In this document: one piece after another, positions 40,951 through 48,191 of the stretch | How positions within the stretch are numbered: position 1 is the first letter of the stretch | Layout of the letters: every line of letters starts with the position of its first letter | Source: an uncultured Eubacteriales bacterium | GTDB taxonomy: Bacteria; Bacillota; Clostridia; Christensenellales; CAG-138 | DNA: 64,000 bases | Reading direction: 5' to 3' | Assembly (NCBI GenBank): GCA_900549955.1 | Contig: URQH01000002.1 | Location: forward strand, 62,001 to 126,000 | Made by a program: the position numbers and the translations under genes | Notes under the pieces: generated by a model | Told to the model about the DNA's origin: nothing | What the model saw: the letters and a program-made list of their open reading frames with translations, nothing else | The model's database searches: none

Positions 40951-40994
40951 CGTATCCTCCCAAAACTTGTGTGTACTTGAAGGTCCTTCTGTGC

Positions 40995-41024
40995 TATAAT
41001 ATCACAAAGGCACGTTATGTGCAA
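40995..41024. promoter_or_regulatory. Overlapping divergent promoters for yedE and the cysteine desulfurase gene
   Basis: On the minus strand TTGCAC (complement 41019-41024), 17 bases and TATTAT (complement 40996-41001) face yedE. On the plus strand TATAAT (40995-41000), extended by TG one base upstream, faces the desulfurase gene. The two -10 boxes occupy the same bases, so both cannot be used at once. Confidence 0.6.
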
Positions 41025-41039
41025 GTGAGGATAACGAAA

Positions 41040-42203
41040 ATGTCCACAGAATCCGTCATTTATCTGGATCATGCCGCGACTTCCGGCAAAAAAGCCCCCG
41101 GTGTCAGCACGGCGGTCGCCGCCTATCTGGACGGCCTTGCCGCCAACGTCAACCGATCCACCTATGCCGTCTCCTCGCAGGCGGCCATGCGCGTGCTGGA
41201 GTGCCGTGAGCTGCTGGCAAGCCGCTTCCACTTTGCTTCCCCGTCCCACGTGGTGTTCACGCCGGGGCAGACGGCCGGGCTGAACATGGTCATCAAGGGC
41301 CTGCTGCGCCCTGGCGACCGCGTCGTGGTCAGCTCGATGGAGCACAATGCCGTCATGCGTCCGCTCAACCAGCTGCAGCGCCTCGCCGGCATCAAGATCG
41401 ATCGGGTGCCCTGCGCGCCGGACGGCACGCTGGATCCCCGCGCCATACTGCCATATCTGCACGAGGACACCCGCCTTGCCGTCTTTACGCACGCCTCGAA
41501 CGTCTGCGGCACGATGTTGCCCGTGCAGGAAATTGGCGAGCTGCTGTACGCACGAGGCATCCCGTTCGTGCTGGACGCGGCACAGACGGCAGGCCACGTG
41601 CCGATCGACTTCGGCGCGCTGCATCTCAGCGCGCTGGCCGTGCCGGGGCACAAGGGGCTTCTGGGCCCTTCCGGTCTCGGCGCGCTGCTGCTGGATCCGG
41701 ATTTCAGCGAACGGCTGGAACCGCTTCTCTGCGGCGGCACGGGCAGCGCCTCCGATAGCGAGGAGCAGCCCTCCTACATGCCGGACCGGTTTGAATCCGG
41801 CACGCTGAACCTGCCGGGCATCTTCGGCCTGCACGCGGCGCTTTCGTTCCTGACGGACGCGCAGATCCTGTCGCTCGACGAATCGGAGCGGCGTCTCGCA
41901 GAGCGCATGCTGGACGGCCTGGTGCAAAACAAACGCGTCCGGGTGGTGGGGCTGCCCACGGGCGCCGGACGCGTAGGTGTCATTTCAATCGACTGTCTGA
42001 CGATGGACAACGCCGAGGCCGCCTACCGGCTCGAGACGGAATTTGGCATCTGCACGCGGTGCGGCCTGCACTGCGCGCCCAGCGCGCACAAGACGCTGGG
42101 CACCTTCCCGCAGGGCACGGTGCGTTTCTCCATCGGCTATGGCACGACGGAGGCGGACATCGACGCGGCGCTCGCGGCGCTCGACGCCGTTACCGCAGGA
42201 TGA
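41040..42203 (+). CDS. Cysteine desulfurase-like protein (selenium cluster type)
   Basis: This 387-residue PLP enzyme is of the aminotransferase class V, NifS/SufS-like group, close to the family described from Enterococcus (EF2568-like, TIGR01977) that co-occurs with orphan selD. Features: YLDHAATSGKKAPGV at the start, SSMEHNAVMRPL, TNASNVCGTMLP-like VFTHASNVCGTMLPV, VLDAAQTAGHVPIDF, and PLP-lysine in AVPGHKGLLGPSGLGALL. The C-terminal GICTRCGLHCAPSAHKTLG holds the candidate catalytic cysteines. It probably releases sulfur or selenium from cysteine or selenocysteine. The start at 41040 follows GTGAGG. The end overlaps selD by 14 bases, tail to tail. Confidence 0.88.
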   Translation: MSTESVIYLDHAATSGKKAPGVSTAVAAYLDGLAANVNRSTYAVSSQAAMRVLECRELLASRFHFASPSHVVFTPGQTAGLNMVIKGLLRPGDRVVVSSMEHNAVMRPLNQLQRLAGIKIDRVPCAPDGTLDPRAILPYLHEDTRLAVFTHASNVCGTMLPVQEIGELLYARGIPFVLDAAQTAGHVPIDFGALHLSALAVPGHKGLLGPSGLGALLLDPDFSERLEPLLCGGTGSASDSEEQPSYMPDRFESGTLNLPGIFGLHAALSFLTDAQILSLDESERRLAERMLDGLVQNKRVRVVGLPTGAGRVGVISIDCLTMDNAEAAYRLETEFGICTRCGLHCAPSAHKTLGTFPQGTVRFSIGYGTTEADIDAALAALDAVTAG

Positions 42204-43224
42204 TCCGCTTGCCCTCCGCCCGTTTGAGCGTCCCGATGCGCTGCGCGCTCGGGACGTTTTCTTTCAGCATGGCGTAGAGCGCGTCTGCATCGGCTGGATC
42301 CACCGCCATCAGCAGGCCGCCCGCCGTCTGCGGGTCAAAGAGCACATCCTGCACGGCTACCTCTACATCGCCGGCGTCCACGTGTTCTTCGGCAAAGGTG
42401 CGGTTGCGATACATCCCCTCCGGCAACAGGCCAATTCGCGCGAGCGACAGGGCCTCCGGGATGATGTCGATGGCGGACGTGTCGATCACGGCCGTCAGAT
42501 CGGATCCCTGCGCCATCTCCAACAGGTGCCCCATGAGCCCAAAGCCCGTGACGTCCGTACACGCGTGCACGCGGAACTGCACCATGCAGTCGCGCGCCGC
42601 CCGGTTGAGCGTGGTCATAAGCTTCTTGGCCAGCGCTGCACCCTCGTCGCTGAGCATATCCACCTTCTGCGCCGTGGACAAAATGCCGATGCCGAGCGGC
42701 TTGGTCAGCAACAGCACGTCGCCTTCGTGGGCGCCGCTGTTGGTCAGCACGCGGTCGGGATGGACAAACCCGGTCACCGACAGGCCGTACTTCGGCTCCT
42801 CGTCGAGGATGCTGTGGCCGCCGGTGATCAGCGCGCCAGCCTCATAGACCTTGTCGTATCCGCCGCGCAGGAGCGCATGCACCGTCTCTTTTGGCATATC
42901 TGCCGGGATGCAAAGGATGTTCAGCGCCAACTTGGGCTCGCCGCCCATGGCATACACGTCGGACAGTGCGTTGGTCGCGGCGATCTGGCCAAAGGTGTAT
43001 GGATCGTCCGCGATCGGCGGAAAGAAGTCCAGCGTCTGCACGAGCGCCAGCTCGTCGCTCACACGGTACACGGAGGCGTCGTCCGACCGGTCAAACCCCA
43101 CGAGCAGGTTGGGATCCTCGCGCACCTTGATGCCCTCGAGCAGCTTGGCCAGCACGCCAGCGCCGACCTTGGCGCCGCAGCCCGCACATTTAGCCAATTT
43201 TGTCAGCTTTACTTCCTGTTCCAT
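42190..43224 (-). CDS. selD: Selenide, water dikinase (selenophosphate synthetase)
   Basis: This 344-residue enzyme makes selenophosphate from selenide and ATP. The N-terminal active-site loop KCAGCGAKVG has Cys16 and Lys19 in the positions of the catalytic pair (Cys17/Lys20 in Escherichia coli), so this is the cysteine form and not a selenoprotein. Other motifs: TLDFFPPIADDPYTFGQIAA, AMGGEPKLALNIL, GGHSILDEEPKYGLSVTG and TDVTGFGLMGHL. GGGAGAG precedes the ATG at 43224; the GTG nine bases earlier is less likely. It follows yqeB by 16 bases. Confidence 0.96.
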   Translation of the reverse strand: MEQEVKLTKLAKCAGCGAKVGAGVLAKLLEGIKVREDPNLLVGFDRSDDASVYRVSDELALVQTLDFFPPIADDPYTFGQIAATNALSDVYAMGGEPKLALNILCIPADMPKETVHALLRGGYDKVYEAGALITGGHSILDEEPKYGLSVTGFVHPDRVLTNSGAHEGDVLLLTKPLGIGILSTAQKVDMLSDEGAALAKKLMTTLNRAARDCMVQFRVHACTDVTGFGLMGHLLEMAQGSDLTAVIDTSAIDIIPEALSLARIGLLPEGMYRNRTFAEEHVDAGDVEVAVQDVLFDPQTAGGLLMAVDPADADALYAMLKENVPSAQRIGTLKRAEGKRIILR

Positions 43225-43240
43225 CGTCCGCACTCTCCCT

Positions 43241-44032
43241 TCAGTTGATTGCCTTGGTCAGATGCAGCAGCGCTTCCAACACGCCGCCGCCGATGCTGAG
43301 CGCCTTGTCGGACACCGTAAAACAATGCTCCACGCGGCAGCGCGGATCCACATCGCCGCTCTTCATGCCCTTGTACACCTGCGTGCCGTCCGGCAGCAGG
43401 CCGCGCAGCGTGCCGCGGATGGCGCTGCAGACCTTGAACCGGCCCACATAGGCGCACACCTCCCCGGCCTCCACCGTATCGCCGATGTGATGGACGCCGC
43501 GGAACTCGCCCGCGCAGGGTGCGCGCAAAATGCGCTCAATCGTAAACCCGCCCACGTCGCCAGGCACCCCTGTGTTCTTCAGGGCGGTCCCTTCATAGTA
43601 TACGCGCCCGAGCGTATGTCCGCGCATGGTTTCCACGACCGCGTGGCAGTCCACGCCGGCCGTGAACCCGGGCCCCAGTGCAATGACGACCGGCGCATCC
43701 GTGATCTTCGTGCCCAGGTTTTCTTTGGCCAGGATGGCATCCACCAGTACGTCCGGGCAAAACGCCGGCAGGCTGGCCGCTTCCGGATCGGCCAGCACCG
43801 GGATCTCCCCGCGTTGCAGGATGTCGCGCGCCGCATCCACATTCACCGCAAATCGTGCGGTGATATCCTCCACCACCGTAGAGCCGTTGGGAATGGCTTC
43901 CGAAAAGCAGACGGTGCGCCGGATGGACGTCGGCTGCGGCAAATCGGTCATGACGACGGAAAAGCCGCTACGGTGCAGGCGGCAGGCCACGCCGCTGGCC
44001 AGGTCGCCAGCGCCTTTTACAAACACAAGCAT
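43241..44032 (-). CDS. yqeB: YqeB, selenium-dependent molybdenum hydroxylase accessory protein
   Basis: This 263-residue protein has a Rossmann-like start VFVKGAGDLASGVACRLHRSG and DLPQPTSIRRTVCFSEAI, then a domain with VDAILAKENLGTKITDAPVVIALGPGFTAG and CHAVVETMRGHTLGRVYYEG. These match the EF2563-type YqeB family that co-occurs with selD, yqeC and selenium-dependent xanthine dehydrogenases. Its role in cofactor maturation is assigned by co-occurrence. It overlaps yqeC by 16 bases. Confidence 0.9.
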   Translation of the reverse strand: MLVFVKGAGDLASGVACRLHRSGFSVVMTDLPQPTSIRRTVCFSEAIPNGSTVVEDITARFAVNVDAARDILQRGEIPVLADPEAASLPAFCPDVLVDAILAKENLGTKITDAPVVIALGPGFTAGVDCHAVVETMRGHTLGRVYYEGTALKNTGVPGDVGGFTIERILRAPCAGEFRGVHHIGDTVEAGEVCAYVGRFKVCSAIRGTLRGLLPDGTQVYKGMKSGDVDPRCRVEHCFTVSDKALSIGGGVLEALLHLTKAIN

Positions 44033-44763
44033 ACGTCATTTCCTCCACACAGAGATGTACAAAGGACGGTATCAACGGCATCCCGCGGAAGCGCCGCGGC
44101 TACCTGGCGGGCCAAAGCCTGCCGGGCTGCGTCGTCCGCCTTGTTGAGCACCACAGAAAACCGCACGCCGGGCCGGACGTCCTTGCGCTGCCCGTCCCCG
44201 CTCACCAGCACGGCCGCTACGTCCTGCGGCGTGACGACATGCGCCTGCTCTACACCCAGCACCGCCGCATAGCGCTCCGGACGAAAGGCCGTTTCAGAAA
44301 CAGGCTTGCCAATGCCGTCGAGCCCCGCAACCGCCAGCACGAGCGACGCCGTCTCGGGAATGACGGGCTCGTGCGAAGCCGGCGCCTTCAGCGGCAGATG
44401 CTTGGCGCCGTCAGCCTCGACGAGCACATACGCCGCAAGCCGGGACAGCGCCTCTATGGGCAGGCTGCAGGCCTGCAGCTTGCCTTCCTGCGCAGGCGCG
44501 CCGACGCACACCGGCTCCCCGGCATGCGCGCGCAGCGCGCGAGAAACCGCTTCCGGCGTGGGGGAAAGCAGCACCGGCATGGCCGCGGGCGGGAAGATCC
44601 GCGTGGTCGTGGTCACGAGGACGGTATGCCCCTCCGCCGCCAGCTCCAGCGCAAGCCGCTCCATGAGCGTCGTCTTGCCGCCGCCACCGACGACCGCCGT
44701 GACGCCCCGCGGCAGGCGCAGCCGCTCGAAAACCTTCGTCTGATACGCGCAATCCGGTGCCAT
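44017..44763 (-). CDS. yqeC: YqeC, putative selenium-dependent hydroxylase accessory ATPase
   Basis: This 248-residue protein has a P-loop VTAVVGGGGKTTLMERLALELA near residue 20, TVLVTTTTRIFPP, then YVLVEADGAKHLPLKAPASHEPVIP in part and a LNKADD-like VVLNKADDAA motif for nucleotide base recognition. The family (EF2564-like) co-occurs with yqeB and selD and is thought to help build the selenium-molybdenum centre. The start at 44763 has GGAGGG upstream. It is the first gene of the yqeC-yqeB-selD operon and has a near-consensus promoter. Confidence 0.9.
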   Translation of the reverse strand: MAPDCAYQTKVFERLRLPRGVTAVVGGGGKTTLMERLALELAAEGHTVLVTTTTRIFPPAAMPVLLSPTPEAVSRALRAHAGEPVCVGAPAQEGKLQACSLPIEALSRLAAYVLVEADGAKHLPLKAPASHEPVIPETASLVLAVAGLDGIGKPVSETAFRPERYAAVLGVEQAHVVTPQDVAAVLVSGDGQRKDVRPGVRFSVVLNKADDAARQALARQVAAALPRDAVDTVLCTSLCGGNDVCLCL

Positions 44764-44787
44764 GGCATGCCCTCCGTTATCCCAAGT

Positions 44788-44818
44788 GGAGAATAACATT
44801 TCTCCCCCGTTTTGTCAA
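44788..44818 (-). promoter_or_regulatory. yqeC-yqeB-selD promoter with inverted repeat
   Basis: A perfect TTGACA (complement 44813-44818), 17 bases and TATTCT (complement 44790-44795). A 6-bp inverted repeat, GGAGAA-TAACAT-TTCTCC (44788-44805), covers the -10 and part of the spacer, a typical repressor position. Confidence 0.7.
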
Positions 44819-44869
44819 TTCCTGCCGCCGCGTCCACGGCGCCGGCGGGAAACCGCCGGACGCAAAAAA

Positions 44870-44891
44870 AGCGAACCGGACATGGTTCGCT
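44870..44891 (-). terminator. Terminator after rpmA
   Basis: An 8-bp stem (AGCGAACC / GGTTCGCT, six-base loop) is followed on the minus strand by seven T. It ends the rplU-prp-rpmA transcript and insulates the selenium operon. Confidence 0.9.
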
Positions 44892-44919
44892 CTTTTTCCA
44901 CACTGTGCCGCGTTGGGGC

Positions 44920-45210
44920 TTACTCGCCGGCAGCCTCGGCGTACACGCTGACCTGTTTTTTGCCGGCGTGCTTCGTCTCGAAACGGACGACGCCATCGAT
45001 CTTGGCGAACAGGGTATCGTCCTTGCCGATGCCCACGTTGTTGCCCGGATGGAAGTGCGTGCCGCGCTGGCGCACGAGGATGTTGCCGGCGAGCACGAAC
45101 TGGCCGTCCGCACGCTTGGGTCCGAGCCGCTTGCTCTCGCTGTCACGGCCGTTGCGCGAGGAACCGACGCCCTTTTTATGTGCAAACAACTGCAGATTCA
45201 TCTGGAACAT
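44920..45210 (-). CDS. rpmA: 50S ribosomal protein L27 (with cleavable N-terminus)
   Basis: This 96-residue protein has the L27 core AHKKGVGSSRNGRDSESKRLG and VRQRGTHFHPGNNVGIGKDDTLFA. It carries the Firmicutes extension MFQMNLQLF, which the protease Prp removes to expose the N-terminus that reaches the peptidyl-transferase centre. Prp is encoded directly upstream. AGGAGG precedes the start. Confidence 0.97.
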   Translation of the reverse strand: MFQMNLQLFAHKKGVGSSRNGRDSESKRLGPKRADGQFVLAGNILVRQRGTHFHPGNNVGIGKDDTLFAKIDGVVRFETKHAGKKQVSVYAEAAGE

Positions 45211-45213
45211 GTG

Positions 45214-45546
45214 TCACACCTCCTTACAGCCAAATTTGAGGTATCCCGGATACGATTCGTCAACGGCGTGCAACCCGGCTGAAAGCGTATTCAGCAACAG
45301 TGCTGCCTCTTCGCCCTGCGCATCGGTCGTATCCCTGCCGATGACGCAGTGCAGGCTCCCATCTTCCGAGATGGAATAGCCGGCCGGAATGTGTGCTACC
45401 TCCACAAGCCCAAGCACCGCCGTCTGTGTGAGCGCGGATACCGCGCTGCAGACGATGTCCTGGCCCGCTTCGGCATAGTCCGCATGGCCGGTACAGTCGA
45501 ACCCGACAAGCCGGCCCTGGCTGCGGAGAAACGTTACGTGGATCAT
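45214..45546 (-). CDS. prp: Ribosomal-processing cysteine protease Prp
   Basis: This 110-residue enzyme of the YsxB family cleaves the L27 extension. The catalytic pair is visible as His21 and Cys33 in GHADYAEAGQDIVCSAVSAL, one residue short of the Staphylococcus aureus numbering (22 and 34). It lies between rplU and rpmA, the standard order rplU-prp-rpmA, with gaps of six and three bases. Confidence 0.95.
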   Translation of the reverse strand: MIHVTFLRSQGRLVGFDCTGHADYAEAGQDIVCSAVSALTQTAVLGLVEVAHIPAGYSISEDGSLHCVIGRDTTDAQGEEAALLLNTLSAGLHAVDESYPGYLKFGCKEV

Positions 45547-45552
45547 GACGCC

Positions 45553-45858
45553 TCAGCCGATCGAGAGGATCTCGACCTTGGTGTAAGGCTGACGGTGGCC
45601 GCGCTTGGTCCGGATGTTCTTCTTCGGCTTATACTTGAAGACGACAACCTTTTTGCCCTTGCCATGCTCGAGCACCTTGCCCTTCACCTTGACGCCATCC
45701 AGCACGGGCTTGCCAACCTTGACGCCAGACTCGTCGGAAACGAGCAGCACATCAAACTCGACTTCGGCGTCCACGGCGGCTTCGAGCTTCTCGATGAGGA
45801 TCTCGTCGCCAGCGGCTACCTTATACTGCTTCCCACCGGTTTGGATGATTGCATACAC
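45553..45858 (-). CDS. rplU: 50S ribosomal protein L21
   Basis: This 101-residue protein matches L21: MYAIIQTGGKQYKVAAGDEI at the start, and KVLEHGKGKKVVVFKYKPKKN and RTKRGHRQPYTKVEI at the end. AGGAGG precedes it. The leader of about 85 bases between the promoter and the start has GC-rich inverted segments and could hold an autoregulatory L21 leader as in Bacillus, but I cannot confirm a structure. Confidence 0.97.
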   Translation of the reverse strand: MYAIIQTGGKQYKVAAGDEILIEKLEAAVDAEVEFDVLLVSDESGVKVGKPVLDGVKVKGKVLEHGKGKKVVVFKYKPKKNIRTKRGHRQPYTKVEILSIG

Positions 45859-45948
45859 AGGAACTGCACCTCCTATTACCAGAACTCGCTCAGCGACGGC
45901 GGCGCACGCGGCGCGCTTTTGGGCCGGTCCGAAGCGGCTTACCGATCA

Positions 45949-45977
45949 ATATTATCACAGTGTGCAACCCGTGTCAA
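45949..45977 (-). promoter_or_regulatory. rplU-prp-rpmA promoter, -35 inside the rng stop codon
   Basis: A perfect TTGACA (complement 45972-45977), 17 bases and TAATAT (complement 45949-45954). The -35 hexamer includes the rng stop TGA (complement 45974-45976). Confidence 0.75.
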
Positions 45978-47491
45978 TGCACGATTTTACAATCTTTTTT
46001 GGCCTCCGCCACCCGTCGCTCCGCGAGCGGCCGGACGCTGAATTTTTCGATCTGCAGCATCTCGTTGGCGCGCACGTAGTACGTGCCGCCGGCCTCTGCC
46101 GGGAACACGCCGCCATGTTTCTCCTCGGCCATCTCCATGGCACGCAGCACGTCCGGATGGACCTCGATGAGCATGCGCTTGTTTGTGCTGCCCTTGAGCA
46201 CCTGCAGCGTTTGCTTGCGCACCTTGGCCATGACCGTCTCCGGCGCCAGCACGTGCGCGTCGCCGCTGCAATAGGGGCAGAGCGTCTGCAACGTGTCGCC
46301 CAGGCTCCTGCCCGTCTTTTTCCGGGTCATTTCCACCAGGCCCAGGTGCGTAAACCCAAACACGTGCGAGCGGGTATGGTCGTCCTTGAGCGCAGTCTTG
46401 AGCGTGGTCAGCACGAGGTTCCGGTTGCTCTCGCGCTCCATGTCGATAAAGTCGATGATGATGATACCGCCGATATCGCGGAGGCGCAGCTGGTGCGCAA
46501 TCTCCCGCGCAGCCTCGCAGTTGGTGGCGGTGATTGTCTTTTCCAGGTTGTCCTTGCCGACGTATTTTCCTGTATTGACGTCGATACAGGTCAACGCCTC
46601 CGTGCGGTCGATGATGATGTAGCTGCCGTTTTTAATCCACACTTTGCGAGCAAGCGCCTTGTCGATCTTACCCTCGGTGTCATACCGGTCAAACAGCGCC
46701 TCGCTCTGCTTGAGCAGGATCCGGGGTTTGAGCTTTGGCGCCATCACGTCCGCGATCTCGCGGATGCGCTCGAACGTGTCGCCGTCATTGACGAACACGC
46801 GATCCACATCTTTCATCAGCAGGTCGCGGACCGTGCGGAACAACAGGCTCTGCTCCGCATGCAACAGTGCGGGCGCCTTTTGCTTTTTGGCCTTGCGCTG
46901 AATCTCTTCCCAGAGTAACTTTAAGCTGTCGAGGTCTTCGACAAACGCGTCCCGGCTCTTGCCGGCCGACGCGGTGCGCACAATCACGCCCATGTTGTCC
47001 GGCTTGATGTCACAGAGGATCTTGCGAAGGCGCGTCCTCTCCTCATCCTTTTCGATGCGGCGGGACACCCCTACATAATCCATCGTCGGCATGAGCACAA
47101 GCGAGCGCCCGGCCAGGGTAATGTGCGTAGTCACGCGCGCGCCCTTTGTGCCGACCGGGTCTTTGGCCACCTGCACCATGATCGTCTGCCCGGGCTTGAG
47201 CATATCCCGAATGCTGCGCATGGACTGGATCTTTTCCCGTTCGATGTCCCCGTCCGTGTCGTCCGGCATGACGATGTCGCCGGCATACAAAAATGCGTTC
47301 CGCTCCAGGCCAATGTCGATAAACGCGGCCTGCATGCCGGGCAACACGTTTTGCACCCGGCCGTTGTAAATGTTGCCGACGAGCCGCTGCGCGCCCTCCT
47401 GCTCGACGTACAGTTCGACGGGAGAGCCGTCCTCCACCACTGCAACACGGGTAGAAAACCCGTTTGCATCCACCAGAATTTCTTTGTTCAT
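45974..47491 (-). CDS. rng: Ribonuclease G/E family
   Basis: This 505-residue endoribonuclease has an N-terminal S1 domain (NIYNGRVQNVLPGMQAAFID, near 40-60, interrupted by an insert), a first metal Asp in ALTCIDVNTGKYVG, and RLRDIGGIIIIDFIDME with the second Asp near residue 345. The zinc-link CPYCSGDAHV lies near 410. It lacks the long C-terminal scaffold of RNase E, so RNase G type. It may process rRNA and mRNA. The start at 47491 follows GAAGGAG; the longer frame is rejected. Confidence 0.93.
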   Translation of the reverse strand: MNKEILVDANGFSTRVAVVEDGSPVELYVEQEGAQRLVGNIYNGRVQNVLPGMQAAFIDIGLERNAFLYAGDIVMPDDTDGDIEREKIQSMRSIRDMLKPGQTIMVQVAKDPVGTKGARVTTHITLAGRSLVLMPTMDYVGVSRRIEKDEERTRLRKILCDIKPDNMGVIVRTASAGKSRDAFVEDLDSLKLLWEEIQRKAKKQKAPALLHAEQSLLFRTVRDLLMKDVDRVFVNDGDTFERIREIADVMAPKLKPRILLKQSEALFDRYDTEGKIDKALARKVWIKNGSYIIIDRTEALTCIDVNTGKYVGKDNLEKTITATNCEAAREIAHQLRLRDIGGIIIIDFIDMERESNRNLVLTTLKTALKDDHTRSHVFGFTHLGLVEMTRKKTGRSLGDTLQTLCPYCSGDAHVLAPETVMAKVRKQTLQVLKGSTNKRMLIEVHPDVLRAMEMAEEKHGGVFPAEAGGTYYVRANEMLQIEKFSVRPLAERRVAEAKKDCKIVH

Positions 47492-47507
47492 ACTCCTTCT
47501 CTTTCTA

Positions 47508-48191
47508 TCACGCTGGCAGGCGCGGCAAGAAACCATCCGAGTCAAAATACATGGCTGTACGGCAAATGCGCGCCATGCCGCCATGCGCACCCAAACGGTC
47601 GAGCAGCGCATCCGTCAAATATGAGACGCGCAACCCGCCATCGGCTTGCAATTTCCCCAGAACGCGGAGGCAGACTGCTTGTTCCTCAATTCCCTCCACG
47701 GCTGCCTGCATGATCTGCGGACGGATATCCGTGGCACGAATGCCGCCCTTCGTCCGCTTTTGTACTAAAATTTCTCCCTGCAAAAGTGCTTTAAGCGTCT
47801 CCTGCACCGATTCTACGGTGAGCGGCGTGTCCGCAAGCAACGTTGCGCGGTATTCCGCTGCGCGGACCATGGCCGTTAGTTTGCCCATCTGCTGTGGGAC
47901 TTCAAACGCGCGGGTCAGCAAAAGCCCCTGCGGCATGGCAGCGTTGGTGCGCCTGACCAGCTCCGCCGGATCGAGCGGCTCGGACAGCCGCACTTCGAAC
48001 CACTCGCACTCGCTCGACGCGCCGGTGGGCACGGCTGCGGCAAACGAAAGCTGCGGATGGGGGTTAAATCCCTCGGAGTACGCAAGCGGAATCTGCGCCC
48101 GGCGAAACGCCCGTTGCAGCGTGCGCTGAACATCCAGATGGGAGATATGGCGCAGCGCCTCATGCTTTTGATAGACGGCAAATATCCGCAT
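47508..48191 (-). CDS. Radical SAM-linked protein (DUF2344, TIGR03936)
   Basis: This 227-residue protein matches the family always found beside, or fused to, the TIGR03960 radical SAM protein: YQKHEALRHISHLDVQRTLQ, then IPLAYSEGFNPHPQLSFA and LPVGASSE-like VPTGASSECEWFEV. Function is unknown. The ATG at 48191 follows GGAGGT and lies inside the end of the radical SAM gene (32-base overlap), so the two are tightly coupled. Confidence 0.9.
   Translation of the reverse strand: MRIFAVYQKHEALRHISHLDVQRTLQRAFRRAQIPLAYSEGFNPHPQLSFAAAVPTGASSECEWFEVRLSEPLDPAELVRRTNAAMPQGLLLTRAFEVPQQMGKLTAMVRAAEYRATLLADTPLTVESVQETLKALLQGEILVQKRTKGGIRATDIRPQIMQAAVEGIEEQAVCLRVLGKLQADGGLRVSYLTDALLDRLGAHGGMARICRTAMYFDSDGFLPRLPA

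Noticed and set aside
42190..43224. SelD as a selenoprotein with in-frame UGA
   Set aside because: The active-site position is encoded by a cysteine codon and the frame is open without an internal TGA.
45859..45948. L21 leader RNA
   Set aside because: The leader is of suitable length and GC-rich, but I cannot fold a conserved structure by eye, so it is mentioned under rplU only.
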